From: Otis tarda
Taxonomy: Eukaryota > Chordata > Aves > Otidiformes > Otididae
DNA length: 64,000 bases
Reading direction: 5' to 3'
Assembly (NCBI GenBank): GCA_026413225.1
Contig: CM048591.1
Location: forward strand, 74,860,052-74,924,051
Shown: positions 1 through 10,805 of the stretch, in pieces
Numbering within the stretch: position 1 is the first letter of the stretch
Layout: each line of letters begins with the position of its first letter
Notes under the pieces: model-generated
Seen by the model: the letters and a program-made list of their open reading frames with translations, nothing else
The model's database searches: none
Told to the model about the DNA's origin: nothing
Position numbers and translations under genes: made by a program

Positions 1-142
1 AGAGTTTCCTCCCTTACTAAATGAGCTGACTTTCACTTTCCAATGTTTCTTCTTGTGTATAGGGGTGACTAATACTGTCACAGGTTGGTTCTCCGATTAA
101 GACCTCTTCCCTTTGAGGGCATTGGAGAGTGTTAAGCAGGGC

Positions 143-328
143 TCAGTAGGCATGAGTCAGGCCCCAGCATGCTGCAGTGATTTGTGCCTCTCTGGAATTG
201 CCAGGGTGATAGCATACTTTTTCCAAATATTTTACTAGTTTTTTTGGATTCTGCACTTGTTCAGAGGTGAAGGTCTGAAATACCAGAGGTGCCCACTGTC
301 CTAGGTGTTTGCCCGTGCTATCCCACAC
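143..328 (-). other. Possible gag-related remnant of the ERV
   Basis: An open stretch of 61 codons on the minus strand lies about 660 nt inside the LTR, where gag would be expected. Its translation contains QWAPLVFQTFTSEQV and ends near WGLTHAY, and its polar, helical composition would suit a Gag fragment. The assignment rests on position and general resemblance, not on a profile match. It is one piece of a fossil element. Confidence 0.35.
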
Positions 329-500
329 ACCCTGGCACTTATAATTATCCAGCCTTGGGGCAGATCCCTGGGTGCTATTCTTAATAGTTATTTAACCTTA
401 AACTAGACCTGAATCACATTCAGGAGTAGTAGACATAGCAACAGGAACATGCTGCTTTGAACCTCCCAAGGATATTCAAAATTCTTGAGAGCTATTGTAC

Positions 501-881
501 CTAGCCTGGAGGACAAGGGGAAGGGGAGAAGAAAGGAAGGGTGAAAGGGCAGGGGAAAGTGTGTGCCCTTTTCTCCCTCATAGACTGGCTTTCTGAGGAG
601 AAAAGGTAAAGCGTGTGTTTATTAATAGTTTTCGAGAGATGGCTCCCGAAGTACGGACATGACAGCAATGCTGAGTACAAATACCAGATTAATCTCACGA
701 CCAGCAATTTTATCATATCATAAACCTGTGTTACACAGTACAGTAAAGTGATAACCTTAATCCCGCTCCCAGAGGTGATAAACAGCTCAGCAGGGAGCAT
801 ATACAGCAAGCTAGGTGCTACATGCACAGCTCTGACAACAAGCACAACACAGGGCAAATAAATCAGCATTGTGACCAGCAA
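501..881 (-). other. Hydrophobic open frame in the ERV leader
   Basis: A 126-codon open frame on the minus strand sits between the primer-binding-like site and the presumed gag region. Its first 75 residues are strongly hydrophobic, with candidate membrane-type segments near residues 1-19, 41-50 and 57-73. The C-terminal part is Ser/Pro-rich and comes from a pyrimidine-rich tract. I do not recognise a family. It may be a leader-encoded small membrane protein of this ERV lineage, or simply an untranslated leader that happens to be open. It is part of a fossil element. Confidence 0.35.
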
Positions 882-964
882 CTATTAAACTAATAAAATA
901 AATGCTTATAACAAATTTGATTTAACACATTATGGTAAGATCTGTCATTATCTCAACCCTTAGA

Positions 965-982
965 GCCCCATCCTGGGTGCCA
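965..982 (-). other. Primer-binding-like site of the ERV
   Basis: On the minus strand this reads TGGCACCCAGGATGGGGC, starting 8 nt after the LTR edge. A TGG start just inside the LTR is the layout of a retroviral tRNA primer-binding site. The primer tRNA is not assigned. The site supports reading 1-990 as internal retroviral sequence and 991-1554 as its 5' LTR. Confidence 0.55.
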
Positions 983-990
983 AAAAGGAC

Positions 991-1554
991 TGTCGGTTTA
1001 ACTCTGGTCGACAACTAAGCACCACACAACTGCTTGCTCATTCCCCCATGATGGGATGGGGGAGAGAATTGGAAGAGTAAAAGTGAGAAAACTTGTGTAT
1101 TGAGATAAGAACAGTTTAACAATGGAAATAAAATAAAATAAAATAAAAATAATAATGGTAATAATAATAATAATAGTAACAACAATTTGTAATGGAAAGT
1201 AGCAAGAAAAGAGAGAGACATAACACCCTAGAAAGACAAGCAATGCAAATGGCAAACAACCAATGATGCCCAGCCTGTTGCTGAGCAGCCAAGCTCCCCA
1301 GTTTATATGCTGAGCATGACATGATATGGTACGGGGTATCCCTTTGGCCGGTTTGGGTCAGCTGTCCTGGCTGTGCCCCCTCCCAGCTTCTCGTGTGCCC
1401 CTAGCCTTCTCGTTGGCAGGACACGAGAGGCTGAAAAGTCAACAACTAAAACTTCAGTGTGTTATCAACATGATTCTTACACTAAATCCAATCCACAGCA
1501 CTATACTAGATGCTAGGAAGAAAAAGAAACTCTATCTCAGCCAAAACCAGGCCA
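991..1554 (-). mobile_element. Avian ERV LTR (5' LTR of the minus-strand element)
   Basis: A 564-bp LTR on the minus strand with TG...CA ends: the + strand begins TGTCGGTTTA and ends CCAGGCCA. On the minus strand a TATAAA box lies at 1302-1307. The text matches a bird LTR type I recall, with TATATGCTGAGCATGAC and the GGTTTGGGTCAGCTGTCC motif near 1350-1370. Its inner edge leads into the primer-binding-like site, so it is the 5' LTR of a longer element. The target duplication cannot be checked because the other end lies outside the window. The LTR class is not settled. Confidence 0.75.
1126..1176. repeat. (AAAAT)n and (AAT)n microsatellite inside the LTR
   Basis: About five copies of an AAAAT-type unit (1126-1149) are followed by AAT-type units to about 1176. 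The array lies inside the ERV LTR, so it is probably part of that LTR family or has expanded from it. Confidence 0.85.
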
Positions 1555-1582
1555 TTATCTTAGACAGAATTACACAAGAAAA

Positions 1583-1808
1583 CACTTTTTTACTGTGATG
1601 GTGACTGAGCACTGGCACAGGTTGCCCAGAGAGATTGTAACAGTCTCCATCCTTGGAGATATTTTGAATGTCCAGCTTTTGAAGCTGTCTGGATGTGGTC
1701 CTGGGCAACCAGCTCTAGGTGGCCCTGCTTGAGCAGGGATGTTGGACCAGATGACCTCCAGAGGTCCCTTCCAACCTCAAGCATTCTGTCATTGTGTGAT
1801 TCTGTGAT
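1583..1808 (+). mobile_element. CR1 LINE, 3' fragment (old)
   Basis: The stretch matches the avian CR1 3' end: GAGCACTGGCACAGG, TTGCCCAGAGAG, then TTGGACCAGATGACC and TCCCTTCCAACC, ending in ATTCTGTC-ATTGTGTG-ATTCTGTG-AT (1783-1808). It corresponds to the last roughly 50 codons of ORF2 plus the 3' UTR. It differs clearly from the CR1 copies at 12 and 23 kb, including CTCCAGAGG in place of TTTGAAGG before TCCC, so it belongs to another, probably older subfamily. It starts 28 bp after the LTR at 991-1554, which may have landed in or beside it. No coding capacity remains. Confidence 0.9.
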
Positions 1809-4128
1809 GCTGTAAACACACTTGTATGTCACTCATATGGGAACTTCATTAGCATTGTTTTTCATCTTTCTGGAGAGCTACAATACTGCTTTTATCAATT
1901 TTTCATAAATCTATACCTAATCCTATGATCTGTTTCAGTTTGAAACCATTCATATTTTGGTGGCTTTCCATTAACTTCAAAGAATTTTGGCTCCTTGTCT
2001 TCAGTAATTCCTTATCCTGCATGTAGCCTGAAAAAAGTAACCCAGTTTCAGCAACAATGCAATAGAAAACTAAATGTTGATAGCACTCACATTCTCCCCA
2101 ACAGGTGTGTTTTGTAAACTGTTAAAACATCTTGCCTCTGTCACATGTGAGGAACTAATTTAACCTGCAGATGTAAGAGTAAATCTCCTTTCTGTTAGCA
2201 TTCTTATATAGTAAGTTGTTTTATTTCGCCATATACATTCCAGAGTGTTATATTCCTAAATATAATTTGGCCTTTCCTTTTCTCAGATGTTACATTTTTG
2301 GAGGCAATGGGTCAGTGAAAGACTTTAGTGAAGACTTTCCCAATTCCACAGTACTATGTATTTTCCTAGATTGAGCTAATCCAGGTGGCTTCACAGCTGG
2401 AACCATGAGCACTGAAGACGCCGAGGGACTCAGCAAGGCTGGTAGCTGAGGGACCTAAACTCCCCACCAACCTACCCTGGAGAAAGAGGCAAGAATGGAG
2501 TAGACCAGCAGAACCAAAAATACAACAAATTAAAAAATTCCCTGACCACTACGTATCTTCTGTCCTTGTAGGTAGCATGTCAGAAAAGAAATTATACTGG
2601 ACCAAAACTTCGTGATGTTTCTTACTGTGAGCAGTGATTTCACATGGTGCTTTTACACACAAAGGACTGCATTTGGTGTTTTAACCCCACACAACAGTGG
2701 AATTAGCATGCTGCAGACTTTCTATACTATTGGTCTGCCTCGGCTGCCATCAGTCCTACCTGCTCCAAAGGGAAATGTCTGAAGTCACAGAGCGTAATAA
2801 TGAGAGGAGCGATTCATATGTCCTGTTTCTTACCCACTGCCTTTGGGCAGTAGTATTTCTATGTCCAGAAACCCTGGGGGTAAGCACCCCACAGTAACCT
2901 TAAGAAAGTTGTCTGGTATTTTTTGGGTTACACAGCCTTGTCGGTGAGAGGGTACGCTGTCTGAAAAGAGGTATGGGTTCTGGACTGTGGGCACCGCAGC
3001 TCCCGCTCCCCAAGCTGTGCTGATGGGTAGCATTGTCAGAAATTTAAAAAGGGGAAGGAAAATATCTCTTTAGAACAGATGCTTGTCAGGGAACAAAGTG
3101 AATTAAGTAAGGACACACGCGCACAGACTGAGTAGTGGATCTGGAGACCATTTTTTAATGGAGAACTACCTTTGTTACACCGTAATTCACCCTTTGGCTC
3201 CGACTGTGGTGTAGATTAGTAGCAGTCATGATCGTAACTGTTCTCTGAGCCAGAGGTAGGAGGCAGACTGAAAGCTGTCCTGCATTTCCACAGCTGTTTT
3301 AGCTGGATACGTTTGGAGATGCTTTTGGCTATTGAACCCAAGGAAGGTGGGAGGAAGAATGGAGTCCTCCATGGACTCTGCTCTTCCCTCCTTCATCAGT
3401 TTCTGTTCTTCGTAAGGAGTGGATGGCTATATGATTTAGGAGAGGAACTGAGCAAACAGGCAGCTCTTGCTCCTGTAAATAATACACTGATTAATATGTG
3501 CAGCTTCAGTCAATAATCCCAAAGTAGGGGGTTAGGATTAGGACAAGGAGGGTGGAAAGGAGGGTGTTTGGTGCCTCACAATGCCCCGCAAGAAAACACT
3601 TGTGCTTCTTCATGATCCTGGCTAGAGATGTCTGGCTTTGGCTTCAGTAGAAACAGGATCTCAGTTTAAAAGTGGAAGTATCTTCCTTTGACTAGAATGA
3701 GGTTCCAAGCTCCAGCACTTGGTAGAAGGCCCTTCACTTGCTGTTCCTATTTCTTCCTAATGGTATGAGGAGGAAAAAAGCGTAATTAAATTTACCATCA
3801 TTGCTTTTTCCTCTAATAAAGCAGAAGGAAAAAAGCTTCACAGATTCAGAAGTCCTTTTCTGCTTGCTTTAAAAATAGATCTTGGCATATTAGCCTCACT
3901 TTAATTATAAATTGTACCTAGTCTGAGGGAAACTGAAGGAAAGATAGCTGTAGAGTATCCATGGATAAATATATTTTATCTTCTATTTTTACAGGATGAA
4001 GAACAGCAATGAAAAAGATGTTAATTTTTCCTTGGCAGCTCCATAATCTACATTTTTGAGGCAGCTGCTTCAAAGGACTAGGGGCTATCACTGGTGTAGT
4101 CAAATTGAAATCCATAGAAAGGATCTGA

Positions 4129-4336
4129 TCTCTCTCCCTTCTCTCCCTCTTTTTTTTTTAATTCTGTCTTCTTTTTTTTTTCTTCTCTCTCTCCCTTCTG
4201 CCTTCCCCTTTCTCATTTCCTTCCTCTTTCCTTCCCTCCCTCCCACCCTTTCTTCCTTTCCTTCTCTTTTTCTCTTTATCTTTTCCCCCTCTCTCTTTCT
4301 TGCTCTTTGTCTTTTCTTTCTTTTCCCTTTCCTCTT
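4129..4336 (+). repeat. 208-nt polypyrimidine tract
   Basis: There are only nine purines in 208 nt (at 4160, 4161, 4166, 4200, 4215, 4245, 4278, 4302 and 4309). The rest is mixed C and T in TTCC, CTCT and TTTC runs. The tract ends in CTTAG followed by GTGAAT, so it resembles a greatly extended splice-acceptor pyrimidine tract. A simple expanded (TTCCC/TCTC)n microsatellite is the more likely explanation. Homopurine-homopyrimidine DNA of this length can form triplex structure. Confidence 0.9.
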
Positions 4337-5638
4337 AGGTGAATAATCCAGTTGGCTGGTAAGAAGCCTCACAAAGGGCTAATTCAAGGATAAAGTATTT
4401 ATATTTATCCAGTGTTTGGTCACAAGAGATTCTCTTTCATTTCATTTGAAATCATAAAACATAGTTAGCTTATCCACCATAAATAATGTTAGCTTTCAAA
4501 AATCTATGAGAGAATGGCAGTGCGTCTTTGCTGAGGGCAATTTAAAACCTCTTGTGTGAGCTGATCAAATTAAATAAAGCTTCTGTGCCATCAAGGTTCA
4601 AAATCTACTGATGTGCCAACATTCATTCTTCAGCTCTGTATTTAGCTTTCCAGGCAGACAAGGTCAGCCGTGTCTGATTAATCCAGCTTCTATCTTTTAG
4701 GAAGGCCAGACAGTTGTTTCTGTAAGAAAGAGGGTGCTTTCCCCCGTTTTCCTCCCAGAGCAGAGCAGCTGATCTGGTCTCACTCCACCAGATGGCAACC
4801 TTTGACCAAGGGAAAAAAATCACACGTTTTTCCAACAATCTTTTTACCCTAGGGGAGAGGGGGAAGCAAGCTTAGCTCATTGGTTGTTTTTGTTGGATTT
4901 TTTTTTCTTTCTGTTTTAAAGACATGTTTTTACTATAATAGGCTTACATCCATCTTCTGGCATGATTTCTAGTGTTTAGAAAAATAAATCAATAAAACAT
5001 TTGCTGTCAGCTGTTGAGTAACTGACAGGTGTCACAAAGGGAGGTAAAAAAATAGCTTAGAATATACAATCCACCCCCAAATCTCACTGAACAAAGACTG
5101 ACTCAGTGCTCCAAAACAAACAAATAAGCATGGTAGTTCCAGCCAAAAATGAGAAGATGTTTCCAAGCGGTCAGTGCTGCAGACCCTGACAGACAGACCC
5201 TGAGTCCTGGTTATCCAAAACCCACATTAATCCCTGCCTTTGGCTCCTGGGAAGGGGCTGCTCTGCCATGTGTTTCTGCTGTCATAACCTGCCTGCGATG
5301 CCTGGATGGTGCACAGAGCAGAGGACAACTGGACTCGCTCTCTCCAAACTACGTGATCTCTTCAGGTCCAGTCTAGAGGTTTTCAGACATCCTAGGAGAT
5401 ACCTGCCCCTTCTCCGGCAACAGGAGAGAGGTGCTATAGAGAGTCTGCAGCCGTAGGGTTAGAAAGCCTTGCACGTAAAAGCCCAGCTGCTAGTTCCTTC
5501 ACTTATCTTCTTTTTGTGTTTTTTTTTTTTTCCTTAGCATTTCTCTCCTCCTGAGATCATGAGTCCATCCCCACTTGGTAACTGTGCTCCAGGTGAGTTG
5601 CATGGTGGGAGCCTCAGAAGCCCCCGGGGTTGCTGTGC

Positions 5639-5745
5639 CCCTACCTGCAAAGCAGGAAAGTGGCACCCCCATTGTCCAAGGGGAGGAGAGAAATGGTTGC
5701 CTAACATCACGTAATGCTTGAAAGGGCAAGGAGGAAATCAAACCT
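5639..5745 (+). mobile_element. Possible MIR-like ancient SINE relic
   Basis: The order CTGCAAAGCAGGAAA, GAGAAATGGTTGCCTAACATCACG, then AGGAGGAAATCAAACCT follows the layout of the amniote MIR/CORE-SINE body: 'acagatgaggaaactgag', 'tgacttgcccaaggtcac', 'ggaattgaacc'. The match is diverged and by eye only, so chance or another old repeat is possible. Confidence 0.35.
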
Positions 5746-8700
5746 ACATCATCTCACTTGCTGAACTAATGACAATGTTCCCAATTTTTCTACAGGCTGT
5801 GTTTAAGTAAACCATTACTCTTCCATTATAAACATCTTTAAGAGTTTGAAAATAACTTTACCTGTGTCTTTATTCCTGTTTCTTAGCTCTGTCTAAAGAA
5901 TGAACTTCTAAAAACTAAATCAATGCCATCGACATTTATAGAATTATGCCAGATGAGCCCGAGGGAAATCTGTGCAGCAAACACAATTATATGCCAGATT
6001 GTAAGTAGTCAAAACTTGCGAGCCCTGGTTCTGAGACTGAAAAATAAATACGTACATTTTAGCTATTTCTGCCTTTCCTAGTCCGTGCTTTTAATTTTTT
6101 TCTCAGCATCAAGGGAGGCTGGAGAGCTTTGTTTTTCCAAAACTGGGAACTTATTCTACCGTTATCACACAGCTCCTAGAACTGAGCCTTTACAAAAGGC
6201 TCAGGAGTGATAATACTATGGAGTTTGAAGAGCTGCAGCAGTGAAGACTGCAGTGAAGTGGAGTAGCTAAGTAATACTGACAGGCTGTGGGTGTTTGCCT
6301 CTGTAGTTATGCCTTGAGGACTTACCTCGTGCTTCATTTCTCTCAGGGAAAGGATTATGGGCTTTGGAGTTTCGTACTGTGCTTGGAGTTTGTTTGTATA
6401 TTTGGCTTTTTTTTTTTTCTTTTGGCTAGAGAACTGCAAAATCCTACAGTGTCTCTGCCAGAGCTTCAGGCGTGCCTGGGGAAGTGGTGAGCATCCCTCC
6501 TTGGCTCCAGCATCCCTGCCTCACACGCTTCCCCTCCCTGGAAATACGCAACATCTCTCCAAAGCCACGCAGGACTGACTGGCAGCATGACTCATCTCAC
6601 CTTACTTTGCTGCAGCTCATCTTACTATCCACGTACACTTCTGAATTAAGGCAGCTTTTGAAAGCATCGCCCTAAGCTGACAGCAGCTGCTGTCAGTGAA
6701 GCCAGGCGGGGATTTCTTGGTGCTTCCCAAGGCAATGTGTCCTCTGAGGAAAATAGGAACCCGCTGCCCTGCCCAGGCCCTTCCCAGCGGAGCAGCGCTG
6801 TGCCAGCTTGGCATGCTCATCAGCGTAAGGACAGCGAGGTTAATTTTACCCTGAGCCTCACTTCCCTGCTGCTACTGAGAAATGCCACTGCGGTGGTACA
6901 GAATTGTGGGAAGATTTTTTGTCTTTCTGCTCTTGCTGCGGGCTTTGGCTCGATGAATTTCGCTCTGGTTTCCCCAGTGTGAGTTAATTTAGAGATCACT
7001 TGGTTTTGTGACAGAATGCAAGGAATCAGACTGATCTGCTGATTTTGACACAAGACCACTAAAACCAGGCCAGAATTGCTCAGGTAGAGAAGTATTTTTC
7101 CTTCATTTCATTGTGTCCAGTAAATTTTCACACTGTAAGGAATTGGAAGCCAGCAAAAACCTTGGATGTATGAATGTCTTTTAACCCGTTTTACTTAGTT
7201 TTAATTTTACTATAGGTCTCATATGTGAAACTCTGCTGCATCTGAATTTCTCCTTTTGATTTATAGTTTAATTGTTGATGCACAAACCAAAATAAGATCC
7301 AATCCGTTTTCCTTATTAATGTTGGCTTTGCAGTACTGACAAAAGTAAACTATAATAAACCAAAGAAAATGAAACTTTTTGCTGCTTAGAAAGTTCTGTA
7401 ATAAGATTACAACTAAAGGTAAAGGATTTTTCATTCATGTAATAATTTTCAAGGGTAAGAAAGGATTTTAAAGTCATGCATCTCAGTAAAAAAATGTTTT
7501 TAGTTCCTCTCTGAACATTGCTTTGCTCAATGGCATTTTGCAGTCTGTACGGTTTGTTTAAGCACTAATCTGTCAAACACGGAGAGAGCTGAGATCACTG
7601 ATCTAAGTCATTTGTGAGAGTAGACAGTGCTTCTACCTTAAATAAATCTGAGCTTGCACTGAAAGCACTGTTTGCACCAGAATTGCCAGGCTGGCAGGAT
7701 GCTGAAGGCAGATATGCTGTTTGGTTTCAGACACACAGAAACCATCAGGTACACAAAGATGTATCCAAAGATGTATCTGCATCACGCTTAGGAAGATTCC
7801 TGCACTGTAAATAGAGATTTGGTCTTCTTTTTTTCTGAGATTTCTAGGTGTGCTTGCCTTGTCCTCACTTTCCTCTGGGCTTCAGCTTGCAGCCATGCTG
7901 GGGGCAGGATCCCCAGCTAGATGAATCTTTGTTCTGCAATGCATGGCTGCTCTCATGTTGTTTATTTGCAAAGTTTTTCTATACTGTTATCTATTGTCAA
8001 ATTCTAAAATATCTTCTTACACTTACTGAGACAAAAATCTTTTGCTACTGATGCAAGCTTCTAGTGAATCCCCCTCAAATAAATGTTGTGTTTTGTTGTT
8101 ATTGCCTCTCCCTGCCATAGCTAAAATAAATCAGAATCCCCATCTCAATGCCTGAAGAGACAGGGACATTTAATTTACAGCAACTTCCTTTTTTTTTTTT
8201 TTTTAATGGTTTCTACGAAGCAGAACATGCTTGATCTCAACCTGCATTTGCATTTACGCTAAATTAAAAGCAGAACAATCAATCCAAGTCCAGCTCACGC
8301 TGCCCACAGCTTAACAGCAGCAAGGAAAGCAAGCTGCTAAGGAAATCTTTCCACCCAGTTGGCTTGTTAGTACACAGCAACATTTAGCCACTTATGTAGT
8401 CCTGGAGTGCCTTCCAAGTGTTGTGTAGAAGAAAAGAGGGGCTTATCCTTGGACATCCTGTGAGTCCCCAGACGGCCACTTCCCAGGGCAGGCCAGGCAG
8501 AGAGGGTGTCTGGGTGGGATCTCCCCCGTGGATGCCCGAAGAGATGCAGACAGGACTGCCCTTCTCCCAGCAGTTGTCCTGAGGTGGGACCTCCACTGGA
8601 GTGGTCGCTGTGGACACTCACACTCACCTAAAGGTGACTGATGCCTTCACCTGCAGCTTTGAGTGCAGTCTCTTTCCTCCCTCCTCTGCACCATTCCCTT

Positions 8701-10731
8701 TCAGATTTTTTTTTTCCCTGAGGTTGCCTTGAATCCCAGCTCATCCTCTTTCTCTCTTTCCTCCCCGTGGCCCTTTTTCTCATCTATTTCCCTTTTTATT
8801 TACTTTCTTCTCTCTTTAACATTCCTTAGTGGCCACACTTTTATATTTTTCTTATCATCACCTTCCTGGGATGAGAGCAGCCTCCCCAGCGGGTACCAAC
8901 ATGCTCTGGTCAGTGCCGGGAGCTGTTAGATGTGGTGCATTGCAATGCGCTGCCGGCACAGGTCTGTGGGAGGTTCAGGTGTACACGAGTGAACTGTCCT
9001 CAGGGTTTTGTACTAATGTTAACAAACCCATCTGAAATCAGTGTGGCTGTGCTAGGGAAACCATTCTGGCAGAGCCCACAGTCTCCCTGGGCTGGGCTTA
9101 CTGCCGGGATACTGTCCAGATAAAAGCAGAATAAAAGCAACAGCAGTCATTAACGACCCTGGCACTCAGGTCCTTGTTTGATGCCTCACAGTACATCCTT
9201 TCTAGTCACTGGGTTTTAATTTGAAAGCGGAACCTGTCCCTCTTTGCCACCAAAGTGCTAACTAGTCCTTCACACTGCGAAGTGCTGTAAAGTCTGACAG
9301 AAACTTCCTCAGAAAACCTCCAGGCTTGTTTGTGTCCCTTGGCTTTCTGCTTTGGAAATGTCTTTGAAGTGAGAGCTGCCCAGCCACATTTGATATCGCT
9401 TCCTATCTTCACCGAGCCTCAGGCAACAGCAGCGTGAGGAGGATGCACCGTCTAGCCAACTGGCGTTGCTGTGGGCAGGAGCACTGGTCCCCTTGTACGC
9501 GCCTAGCTGGTCCACGGGAGAGGTGCATTGGTACAGCCTGGATACACCGGGGTTCCTGAACACACGCTACCCAGCACACGCTCAGCGTGCCACTGCCTTG
9601 AGCTTCTATGCATGCCGTTGCTGGAGGAGTGCCCCGCTGCCATTTCCCTGGATTCTCAGGTGCTGGAGGGACAATTGTAGCTTCCCCAAGCACACATGTC
9701 CCCTGTGGTCCCCACTCCGCTGGCCAAACCAGTGGACCATAGGTGACTGGTGCTGGAAGGCCACTGAGCCCACGAGCACCGTGCTGACTGTTCCCAGCTC
9801 CTGTGTGCCCCCCCCCCATCCCCGCGGCCCACGCACTGCCTGAGCGGGGAGGTGTTCGCCTCTTTCGCCTCTGTGCCTGTGCTGAGCTGAAACCCAGCAG
9901 AAGAGCATCTCTGTAATCCCGCAGTCAGCAGCTGTGTCTTACGGAGCCGCAGCGATTGCCTGAATTGACGGGATTAATGTGACTCCCAGGGTCTCCCTGC
10001 AGCTAATCAGGAGATGCTGCTCCTAATGAATGAAGCACAGCAGAGAGAACCAGTACGCTAAAGGCAGCGAGTGTCCCCTTTATTGTAGTTACAGTGTTGG
10101 TGATTAAAACATAACTCAGTGGGATGTAGCTAGCTCTCAAGCTAATTCCTCGACAGGAAACACTGGCCCGTGAAGTGTCAGTTTCAAATATTACATAAAT
10201 CACTGCTCAGGACTTTACATTTTTTCATCTAGGCTTGTGCTGTTATTAATGCAGGTGTTGGGGGCTCCAGCTCCCTCCTGTCCGCCACGCAGCTTCAACT
10301 CAGAGCCTGTTCAATGGCTTAAAAACAAGAAGGTTCAACAGAAATGAGACAAACTAATCATTTCCCCTCCATAAACTGATGCTTATAATCCTGGCTGTGA
10401 TTCTGCATTATGTCTTCTCTGTTGCCGAGGCCTTTATTTCCTGCTGTGATGAAATAAAATGAACCAGACCATTGTCAAAACAATTCAAAGCGCTCTGCAC
10501 CTTCGGGCAGAGGGATCAGCTCTACAGCCTACTTTTCAGCTCCTCAAACCACTGAAGAAACAGGTGCAGGAAAAATGATAGCCTGGCTAGTATAATTTTG
10601 TTAAATTCAAGTGCTGTGTTTGTTTTATCAGTAACACAACACAGTGTGCAACATGGCTTTCTGTCCTGGCAAGTGCCCCACCTTAGAAGAATAAATCAAA
10701 ATCTCTGTGTACGTGTAAGCCATTTGCTAGC

Positions 10732-10805
10732 ATGCAAATGAGCTCTTGTATGAATATGCATGATGTATCATATAAAAGGCACAGAAAAATCAGCAGCTGT
10801 GAAGA
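10732..10805 (+). promoter_or_regulatory. Promoter-like cluster: octamer, POU site, TATA box
   Basis: A perfect octamer ATGCAAAT lies at 10732-10739, a Pit-1/POU-type AATATGCAT at 10753-10761 and a canonical TATAAAAG at 10771-10778. The order and the 32-bp octamer-to-TATA spacing resemble compact POU-driven promoters. Transcription would start near 10800-10808, just at an ATG (10806) that opens a 72-codon frame with no recognisable product. There is no downstream gene to support it. The elements are seen directly; function is inferred and chance is possible in AT-rich DNA. Confidence 0.3.

Larger units (their letters stand above)
1..990 (-). mobile_element. Endogenous retrovirus, internal 5' region (fossil, partial)
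   Basis: This is the internal part of a retroviral insertion read on the minus strand, directly following the LTR at 991-1554. A primer-binding-like site lies 8 nt inside the LTR edge, followed by a leader with a hydrophobic open frame and then a short stretch that may be Gag-related. The element runs off the window at position 1, so pol, env and the second LTR cannot be judged. I assign it to an avian LTR retrovirus family because the LTR resembles bird ERV LTRs I remember; the ERVL or ERVK class is not settled. It is treated as a fossil. Confidence 0.7.

Noticed and set aside
2405-2450. Short frame starting at an ATG in good context (MSTEDAEG...)
   Set aside because: It is only 14 codons long with no splice donor or conservation evidence visible.
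7757-7780. Tandem AAAGATGTATCC/T duplication
   Set aside because: Two copies of 12 bp only, with no sign of function.
9409-9843. Overlapping open frames of 136 and 125 codons on opposite strands
   Set aside because: They occur in a local GC-rich patch where stop codons are rare, show no domain, and overlap in antisense, the pattern of chance frames.
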